A program made the position numbers and the translations under genes. This document shows, one piece after another, positions 56,450-64,000 of a DNA stretch of 64,000 bases. Where the stretch lies: the NCBI RefSeq assembly GCF_963678635.1, contig NC_087065.1, positions 24,569,254-24,633,253 on the forward strand. The letters are read 5' to 3'. This DNA comes from Symsagittifera roscoffensis (lineage: Eukaryota > Xenacoelomorpha > Acoela > Convolutidae). Position 1 is the stretch's first letter. The number at the start of each line of letters is the position of its first letter. The notes beneath the pieces are model-generated. The model had not been told where the DNA came from. It searched no databases and worked only from the letters and a program-made list of their open reading frames with translations.

Positions 56450-58678
56450 TGTTCCGACTTTCGCAACGAAAGTAACGGAATATTTGTGCTCGGGGTGGGT
56501 TTTTCTTCAGACAAATTTCGACTTTTTAACCAGTCATTTTTGACGAAAATTTTTTTATATCATTCGAAAGCTATTGTTGTCCTGAGCTTAAATTTGAAAA
56601 ACAATTTCACCTGTGATCATTTTTTGTAAAGTTATGGTAGTTAAAGTTTGCCATTTTGCCCATTTCGGCCACTTTGGGACATTTAACGCGCGATATGTTT
56701 CGCGCTATTAACGCGTAAGCGAGATTTAATCAGTCTTAAAAATCGTTCAAAATTGGTTCAAGGAAGATTATATGCCATATATGATTTGTTAATAGGAGCA
56801 AAATCTATCACTTTGTCCTTAATATGGCGTGTGGGCAGATATTTTCACAAAAAAAATCTCAAATTTTTTTGTTGTTATTGCTCCATAGACCTTACAAGGC
56901 AGTTAGAACATTCAGGACGTGTTTATTTTTCTGTTTAAAAATGCTTTTTATTTCTTTTCTTATAATATAAGTAACTAATTTTTAATTTTTTGATATTTTC
57001 GACTTAAACTGAAACAAGACTAATCGTATCAGGGCTAAGCCCTGAATGTTCCGACTGCCTTTAAAAGTTTATGGAGCAGTAATAACCTTAAAAAAATTAA
57101 ATGTAATATTAAAGTTTGAAACTTTTTATGAAAATCATCACCCCGCACGCTATATAAAGTACCCGCACTGACAAAAAAGGATTAGGATCGATTTTAGTAT
57201 GAAAAAAAGTACGTTGATTAAATTCAGATCGATTTTAGTAGGAAAAAAGTTCGTTGATTATTTTTAGATCGATTTTAGTATGAAACAAGTACGAAGATAA
57301 AACGAAAAAGATGACGATTGATTTGGATCGATTTAAAATCGATTCAAATTGATCTTAAATCCAGCTAAAAAAAATTAATCCGAATCGATTTTAAATCAAT
57401 TTAAATGCATTTTTCCAGTCTGATTTTGTTTTTAATTTTAAGGGGATTAAAACGGATTTAAATCGATTTATATCGATTTTTTTTGAGATTTATCAGTTTT
57501 GAAATTCTATTGCATTTATTCATTGCCTATCATTTTTCGTTTTACATCCATAGCGTATTGTAACATAAAAAAAACCAAATAAAAAGACCAAAATATCGAT
57601 AAAATTCTCTGATTTTCTTGCATATTTTGAGTTCAAAAACTGATCTATATTGACCCTTTTCTTGATTCGTTTTATAAGTTTTGCCAAAAATCTGATTCAT
57701 TTTCTTATCTTTCTATGATATAATTGCATATTAACGATATCAAATTTTAATTCTTGTTTGTTTCAAAGGATTTTGCAAAATCTGTTTTACAACAAATTTC
57801 TATAATTTCATTGCTTTTTTTCGTGCTTGAAAATGATTTATGTGGATACTTTTATTGAATTCTATAATATCTGGCACGAGTGTTTACATTTAAAAATCGA
57901 GAATAAAAATTTCCAACAATTTTTCAAAGGGTATGTTTTTTTTCGCCTAGTTAGCAAAAAAATCTATTTTAGTGCGTCGGAAAATCCATCGAAATCGATA
58001 TATTTCGATTTTTTAGACACTTAAATCGATTTAAATTTTCAAAAAGATCAATTTAAATTGATTTAAAATGGGTTTAAGTGAGATTCTGATGGATTTAAGT
58101 GAGATTCGGATGGGTTGTAGTGAGTCAGAAAATCAATCGAAATCGATTTGAATCGATTTTTTAGACACTTAAATCGATTTAAAATTTTCAAAAAGATCGA
58201 TTTAAATCGATTTAAAATCCATTTAAGTTCGTAAAATGTACATGGTTAATCGGTTTGGATCGATTTAAAATCAATTTAAAATCAATTTAAATCGACCGGA
58301 GACCATTTCTGTCAGTGCGGGTACAAAAGGATAGATTTCGCTCCTTGTAACAAATTAATTAATGGAAATAAGCTACTTTCAACCAATTTGGAACAATTTC
58401 TAAGATAGATTAAACCTCGCTTATGCGTTAATAGCGCGAAATATGTCGCGCGTTATTTGTCCCAAATTGGCCAAAATGGCAATCTTTAAACCCCCATAAC
58501 TATACAAAAAATAATCACAGGTGAAATATCTTGCCAAGTTTAAACTCAGGACAACAATACCTTTTAAATGATATAAAAAATATCGTCTGAAATGGCTAGT
58601 TAAAAAGTTGGAATTTGCCTGAAAAAAACCACCCCGAGCACAAATATTCCGGTACTTTCGTATCGAAAGTCTGAACAA
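56450..58678. repeat. TGTTCCGACT foldback element interrupted by a 1160-bp element
   Basis: Arm A is 56450-56915. Arm B runs from about 57010 to 57161 and resumes at 58322 to 58678. The outer ends are TTGTTCCGACTTTCG and its imperfect complement. The interruption is the element 57162-58321. The frame 56363-56629 is a translation of the arm and not a gene. Confidence 0.78.
57162..58321. mobile_element. 1160-bp terminal-repeat element with GATCGATTT blocks
   Basis: It starts CCCGCACTGACA and ends TGTCAGTGCGGG. It is flanked by TA (57160-57161 and 58322-58323), or equivalently GTAC if the outer C/G pair is excluded. The uninterrupted site (AAAGTACAAAAGG) is visible in the foldback copies at 43.3 and 43.7 kb. 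Inside are three ~48-base repeats with GATCGATTTTAGTA (57187-57300) and many TTTAAATCGATTTAAA-like runs. The frame 57827-58024 is not convincing. No transposase motifs were seen. Confidence 0.75.
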
Positions 58679-59096
58679 AAACATCAAACTTTGATAAGAT
58701 TCGTCACTGCTCATGAAAATAAAAAATAGCAAAAAAACTGTTCAAATCAACCAAAAATCCTCTAAAGAAAGACTTTTTCTACAAAAGTTTGAAATAGGAC
58801 CTTAATGGTAGGTAGAGTTTGGCCTATCAGACTTCACATGGGAACGAATAATTGCAAGGCAACTCTATTTTTTATTTGCTAGACTACTTGCTACGAAACT
58901 TAAAAGGCGTTGGCTGTCTGAACATTTGAATTTGAAAACAAGCTATTAGTCTAGCATATTTACTGTCTAATCGAGCTTAAAAGTGATTAGCCAGAAAAGA
59001 TAAGATATCGTAAAAATCAATGATGTAAAACTTTATGACACCTGCCTTTTTATGAACACATTTTTGGCGCCATTGTTAAAAAATTCAGACAATAAA
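58679..59096. other. Sequence between the foldback element and the 3' end of the serine-rich gene
   Basis: No repeat or gene was recognised. Confidence 0.4.
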
Positions 59097-59218
59097 TTTA
59101 AGTATGAGGTGATTAAAACAGTGATACGTAACGTAATAATAAATGCTTATTCGTAATATCAATTACGAATACGACATTTATGATTACGTATCACTGTTGC
59201 AAACACCTCATACTTAAA
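59097..59218. repeat. Imperfect palindrome downstream of the serine-rich gene
   Basis: The arms TTTAAGTATGAGGTG, then CAGTGATACGTAA, then AATAAATG pair with 59162-59218 around a short centre, about 57 bases per arm with a few mismatches. It begins 43 bases past the stop codon of the minus-strand gene. It could be a MITE or could form a structure at the transcript 3' end. Confidence 0.7.
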
Positions 59219-59261
59219 TCATAACATCATAAATAGTCAATTCTATAAGTAGAAACATTAA

Positions 59262-60293
59262 TCACTCGGGGCTGAATATTTTCGTCACAAACACTTTCAT
59301 GAATCGTTCGCATTCGGCTACCAGTTCGTTCAGGTACCCGTTTGAGCTGAAGCTTGAACTCCAAGAACTTTCAGAGTCGGATAGAGTTCGCCTCTTTGGC
59401 TTATAAGCCCAATGATGACTGTTTGATTCCTCGGGGTCGGAGTCGCAGCTGCTTTTAGGGGAAAATAGAGGCGAGAAAACGTCACCTGACAGCTCACGAG
59501 GAGTCGTCGGTAAAATAGAAGTCAACGCAGTGCCGTCGTGATACTCGGCACTTTCGAATTTACCCGAACGCGAGCTTCCGACTCCGCTGTCGGCGGCGCC
59601 TCCAAATTGCGTTCCGATTGCGTCCTTAGGCTCAGAGGAGACCGAAGTTATACTTGACCGACGTGACCCGTCGTGTTCGAGGCTCGAAGCGGCGTCTTCT
59701 GGATGTTTTGGAAAAATTGGTTCATCAGGAGTTGTGGGGAGGTCCAGGGTCAAGGTAAATTTCAAAGTTTGGTTCTGGTCGCCGGATAAATTAAGACTGC
59801 GGTTCAGACTATTTTCTGGTGAAATATTTGCATTTAAAGAAATTCTGTCGCCGTGAACTGTTTCGGAGTCTGTGGCTGGATTGGAGTCGTGGAAAACATC
59901 ATCCGGCAGGTTTGGGAAGTCGAGACCCAGCTTGGCACTGCACACACATTTCGGGTCTCGGTTTTCTGCATTGCATTTGTGATATGACTTTTTGTGGTAT
60001 GTCATCAAATCAGGTTCTGTCAAACGGTTCCGACTTGGAGTCAACGTTTCTAGAGTTCCTCCGTCCGCTCGTAAGGAACTGGATAAAAAACTAGAGGCGG
60101 AGTAATCTTCTGTGAAAGTGAGAGATGATTGGTCCAGAAGGTAATCGTGATCTGGGTCGTCAGATGGGCCTGGGTTTTGGAGAGAGTTCATTTTATGAAG
60201 ATGCGATGACGAAGTCATAGTGTTGTTTTCCGAAGGGGCGTTTGAGGACGAAGCTCTTCTCAGAGGAGGCTTAACTGACATTTTAGTTGACAT
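59262..60293 (-). CDS. 343-codon serine-rich, mostly disordered phosphoprotein, unidentified
   Basis: A single open frame from ATG 60293 to stop 59262, far longer than chance in this AT-rich window and of balanced codon use. A second ATG is five codons on. The protein is rich in Ser, Asp, Glu and Pro with no membrane segment. Visible short motifs are basophilic kinase sites (RRAS at 12-15, RRSS at 211-214, RRTLSDSESS at 301-310) and proline-directed sites (TPD at 188, TPRE at 264, FSPLFSPK at 273-280). A canonical DSGxxS phosphodegron (DSGVGS, 235-240) and a small Cys cluster (CNAENRDPKCVCS, 107-119) are also present. The C terminus is a helix (LNELVAECERFMKVFVTKIF, 321-340), probably the folded or partner-binding part. 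These suggest a regulated, unstable signalling or cell-cycle protein. That is inference, and I know no homologue. It lies inside the 5.43-kb tandem unit, so a second copy may follow beyond the window. It may have further exons. Confidence 0.8.
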   Translation of the reverse strand: MSTKMSVKPPLRRASSSNAPSENNTMTSSSHLHKMNSLQNPGPSDDPDHDYLLDQSSLTFTEDYSASSFLSSSLRADGGTLETLTPSRNRLTEPDLMTYHKKSYHKCNAENRDPKCVCSAKLGLDFPNLPDDVFHDSNPATDSETVHGDRISLNANISPENSLNRSLNLSGDQNQTLKFTLTLDLPTTPDEPIFPKHPEDAASSLEHDGSRRSSITSVSSEPKDAIGTQFGGAADSGVGSSRSGKFESAEYHDGTALTSILPTTPRELSGDVFSPLFSPKSSCDSDPEESNSHHWAYKPKRRTLSDSESSWSSSFSSNGYLNELVAECERFMKVFVTKIFSPE

Positions 60294-61093
60294 TAACTTA
60301 CTTTTTACCAGTAAATAGTTTCATTTTCTGCAACACTATGATGTTTCAACGAATAGTTGTACTAACAAATACCGAAACAAGTTTCTTTGAATATTCCTGA
60401 TATAAGTTTTTGAAGATAAACTCCAATTAGTGGGCGAGAGAAAAGGTAAATGGTGATTGAAAATTTGTGACGCTCAGTTTGAGTTGGGAAGGATGGGAAG
60501 GATGGAATTAATTTTTGTTATTTCTGCTGACGTAACTTAAGGACTAAAAGCGCATTAAGCAGTCAGAAAAGCGCGAACTTCTGAAAATCAATTATAACAT
60601 TTGAAAATAAAAACACCTTTTAATTTTGAAATTTAACTGACGATACAGCCAATAATTTATCAGGAGTAAAATTGAAACCTTGAAATGAATCTACGAAGTA
60701 GAGAAACTATAATGGATAGGGGCGAATTTTCTCAAAATGTTAAGGTCGAGTTTTTGGCTTCTGCAAAAGTTCAAGTTCGGTACATACATTTTTTGCAATA
60801 TATCCGTTTTTTTTACTGACTGTTGAATCAATATTGAGACTGTATTTTTATAATGTTTTATCTGCAAAGACCATCTGTTGTCGATTTGAGATCCAGTAAT
60901 TTAACCAGAGTCTAATTTATTTCCTACTTTTTAATATACCATGGTGCTAACAAGTAATTCATAAGCTAAAAATGGCGGCGCAGTTTTATGCAACTGAAGA
61001 TGCTTCGATGGTTGAAATCACAAAGTAAAATACAAGGGAAAAGTTTTCGCATTCAAAGAATAGAATTACTGGAAACTGCACTTTTCACTTTTC
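60294..61093. other. 5' flank of the serine-rich gene
   Basis: It presumably contains its promoter and leader, but I see no decisive element. The minus strand has a GGTAAAAAGTAAGT string just before the ATG. A plus-strand ATG at 60972 opens only 18 codons. Confidence 0.4.
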
Positions 61094-61180
61094 AGCTTTT
61101 CATTCACTTGTTTTCTGACGCAAACTTTGCAACCATAAATATTGGTCAAACGAGCTAGAGTGATTTACCACAATGAAGTA

Positions 61181-61646
61181 CAGTGCTGATTTAAATTAAC
61201 CGGACAAAACGTGTTAAACTTGAAAAAAAAATGCAAACCGTTTAAAAATTGTTTTTAAATAAAAAATTGGTATTTTATATAGTAAAAACGACCTTTTTTG
61301 TCTATCAAGCAAAAATAAATTAATTTATACAATGTTTTGGAGAATATACCCTTCTTAAAGTTTATTGGGCTACGTAAGGGGCTCACTTTGATATAATTAT
61401 GGCTGTGATCGAATGGGTACTTTTGGCGTAATTTTTAATTAACTAAGAAAAGCCAAAATGACTCATTTTTGGGGTAAAATTTTGGGCCCGAATTTCGCAA
61501 AACAAATTACACCATAATAATTCTGCTGAAATTTTAAGCAAGTGTTGTCCTCATAATTTTTCTCCTAAACTCAACCCAATTTGAGAAAAACGCGTTTTAA
61601 ATTTCAAGTTTAACACGTTTTGTCCGGTTAATTTAAATCAGCACTG
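61181..61646. mobile_element. Tc1/mariner-like MITE, duplicated copy
   Basis: Same 466 bases as 55750-56215, carried along by the tandem duplication, with two substitutions noticed. Confidence 0.85.
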
Positions 61647-61880
61647 TACTTTCAGACGTCATTTGAGCTCCAATAAACATCGTCGACGACGATGGAATAT
61701 TTCTGTTATTTTGGAAAATCATCTGCTGCTTGCAAAACAAACCGCAGCTGATCTTGTTTTAATGGAAAACTATATTTTAATGGAAAATAGTTCGTGAGAA
61801 TTTGGTTCGTGCTCACCATACCCTACAAAAGTCTCGCAACTAGATCAAAATTCTATATGAACAATCTGAATAGTTCTTTT

Positions 61881-64000
61881 TGTTCCGACTTTCGCAACGA
61901 AAGTAACGGAATATTTGTGCTCGGGGTGGGTTTTTCTTCAGACAAATTTCGACTTTTTAACCAGTCATTTTTGACGAAAATTTTTTTATATCATTCGAAA
62001 GCTATTGTTGTCCTGAGCTTAAATTTGAAAAACAATTTCACCTGTGATCATTTTTTGTAAAGTTATGGTAGTTAAAGTTTGCCATTTTGCCCATTTCGGC
62101 CACTTTGGGACATTTAACGCGCGATATGTTTCGCGCTATTAACGCGTAAGCGAGATTTAATCAGTCTTAAAAATCGTTCAAAATTGGTTCAAGGAAGATT
62201 ATATGCCATATATGATTTGTTAATAGGAGCAAAATCTATCACTTTGTCCTTAATATGGCGTGTGGGCAGATATTTTCACAAAAAAATCTCAAATTTTTTT
62301 GTTGTTATTGCTCCATAGACCTTACAAGGCAGTTAGAACATTCAGGACGTGTTTATTTTTCTGTTTAAAAATGCTTTTTATTTCTTTTCTTATAATATAA
62401 GTAACTAATTTTTAATTTTTTGATATTTTCGACTTAAACTAAAACAAGACTAATCGTATCAGGGCTAAGCCCTGAATGTTCCGACTGCCTTTAAAAGTTT
62501 ATGGAGCAGTAATAACCTTAAAAAAATTAAATGTAAAATTAAAGTTTGAAACTTTTTATGAAAATCATCACCCCGCACGCTATATAAAGTACCCGCACTG
62601 ACAAAAAAGGATTAGGATCGATTTTAGTATGAAAAAAAGTACGTTGATTAAATTCAGATCGATTTTAGTAGGAAAAAAGTTCGTTGATTATTTTTAGATC
62701 GATTTTAGTATGAAACAAGTACGAAGATAAAACGAAAAAGATGACGATTGATTTGGATCGGTTTAAAATCGATTCAAATTGATCTTAAATCCAGCTAAAA
62801 AAAATTAATCCGAATCGATTTTAAATCAATTTAAATGCATTTTTCCAGTCTGATTTTGTTTTTAATTTTAAGGGGATTAAAACGGATTTAAATCGATTTA
62901 TATCGATTTTTTTTGAGATTTATCAGTTTTGAAATTCTATTGCATTTATTCATTGCCTATCATTTTTCGTTTTACATCCATAGCGTATTGTAACATAAAA
63001 AAAACCAAATAAAAAGACCAAAATATCGATAAAATTCTCTGATTTTCTTGCATATTTTGAGTTCAAAAACTGATCTATATTGACCCTTTTCTTGATTCGT
63101 TTTATAAGTTTTGCCAAAAATCTGATTCATTTTCTTATCTTTCTATGATATAATTGCATATTAACGATATCAAATTTTAATTCTTGTTTGTTTCAAAGGA
63201 TTTTGCAAAATCTGTTTTACAACAAATTTCTATAATTTCATTGCTTTTTTTCGTGCTTGAAAATGATTTATGTGGATACTTTTATTGAATTCTATAATAT
63301 CTGGCACGAGTGTTTACATTTAAAAATCGAGAATAAAAATTTCCAACAATTTTTCAAAGGGTATGTTTTTTTTCGCCTAGTTAGCAAAAAAATCTATTTT
63401 AGTGCGTCGGAAAATCCATCGAAATCGATATATTTCGATTTTTTAGACACTTAAATCGATTTAAATTTTCAAAAAGATCAATTTAAATTGATTTAAAATG
63501 GGTTTAAGTGAGATTCTGATGGATTTAAGTGAGATTCGGATGGGTTGTAGTGAGTCAGAAAATCAATCGAAATCGATTTGAATCGATTTTTTAGACACTT
63601 AAATCGATTTAAAATTTTCAAAAAGATCGATTTAAATCGATTTAAAATCCATTTAAGTTCGTAAAATGTACATGGTTAATCGGTTTGGATCGATTTAAAA
63701 TCAATTTAAAATCAATTTAAATCGACCGGAGACCATTTCTGTCAGTGCGGGTACAAAAGGATAGATTTCGCTCCTTGTAACAAATTAATTAATGGAAATA
63801 AGCTACTTTCAACCAATTTGGAACAATTTCTAAGATAGATTAAACCTCGCTTATGCGTTAATAGCGCGAAATATGTCGCGCGTTATTTGTCCCAAATTGG
63901 CCAAAATGGCAATCTTTAAACCCCCATAACTATACAAAAAATAATCACAGGTGAAATATCTTGCCAAGTTTAAACTCAGGACAACAATACCTTTTAAATG
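61881..64000. repeat. TGTTCCGACT foldback element, duplicated copy (cut by window end)
   Basis: Equivalent of 56450-58678. Its right arm is incomplete in the window. Confidence 0.78.
62592..63751. mobile_element. 1160-bp terminal-repeat element, duplicated copy
   Basis: Equivalent of 57162-58321 with the same length and termini. Confidence 0.75.

Larger units (their letters stand above)
55663..58570. repeat. Recent tandem duplication, copy 1 (shared part)
   Basis: Virtually identical to 61094-64000 at an offset of 5431 bases (5430 after one single-base indel near 56850). I noticed only about six differences over 2.9 kb. With the intervening 58571-61093 this makes a 5.43-kb unit that begins again at 61094. 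It contains the two DNA elements and the foldback listed below. Confidence 0.95.
61094..64000. repeat. Recent tandem duplication, copy 2 (cut by window end)
   Basis: Second copy of 55663-58570. It is still matching at the last base of the window, so the duplication continues beyond it. Confidence 0.95.

Noticed and set aside
56363-56629. 88-codon frame, repeated at 61794-62060
   Set aside because: It lies in a foldback arm that also occurs, with stops, at 43-44.7 kb. Repetition is due to the tandem duplication.
57827-58024. 65-codon frame, repeated at 63257-63454
   Set aside because: AT-rich composition inside a non-coding mobile element. Identical copies are due to the tandem duplication, not selection.

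Overview
The window is AT-rich nuclear DNA of a eukaryote, most likely an invertebrate animal. Three things point that way: genes split by GT-AG introns, a metazoan-style collection of mobile elements (Ty3/gypsy LTR retrotransposons, hAT-like and Tc1/mariner-like non-autonomous DNA elements, a Polinton/Maverick-type DNA polymerase relic), and many long foldback repeats. I cannot name the species. One 200-base assembly gap lies at 45408-45607. No bacterial-style operons, rRNA genes or CRISPR arrays are visible.

Layout. 1-12.98 kb is almost entirely repeats: a 1316-bp tandem duplication (1565-4432), then foldback and tandem 2.1-kb units (4.4-12.3 kb) dense in short palindromes. 12.98-18.96 kb is a full-length but decayed Ty3/gypsy element with two LTRs and a 4-bp target duplication. 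18.96-28.13 kb is an irregular array of diverged 1.3-2.9 kb units carrying hAT-like inserts and tRNA-like heads. 28.13-30.19 kb is a hAT-like element whose 720-bp insert reappears inverted next door. 30.2-36.6 kb holds a possible terminal exon, a decayed exon and a broken protein-primed family B DNA polymerase of Polinton/Maverick type. 37.9-38.4 kb is a small tandem array with a MITE inserted in it. 40.1 kb has a cysteine-rich secreted-type exon.

41.7-42.9 kb carries the best host gene model: five minus-strand exons with matching splice phases, stop codon and polyA signal. 43-44.7 kb is a 1.7-kb foldback. 45.9-48.7 kb has two four-copy arrays of a ~170-bp repeat in opposite orientation. 47.5-47.8 kb and 50.97-52.04 kb hold further exon candidates. 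53.1-55.1 kb contains a terminal-repeat element and a truncated second gypsy-type element (LTR plus gag). 55.66-64.0 kb is a very recent tandem duplication (5.43-kb unit) that encloses a 343-codon serine-rich gene.

Most short open frames here are translations of repeats. Genes I consider real or formerly real are the 41.7-42.9 kb gene, the 343-codon gene, the cysteine-rich exon and a few exon candidates. I could not name a function for most of them. The mobile elements are recognised from protein motifs, terminal repeats and target-site duplications read directly from the sequence.
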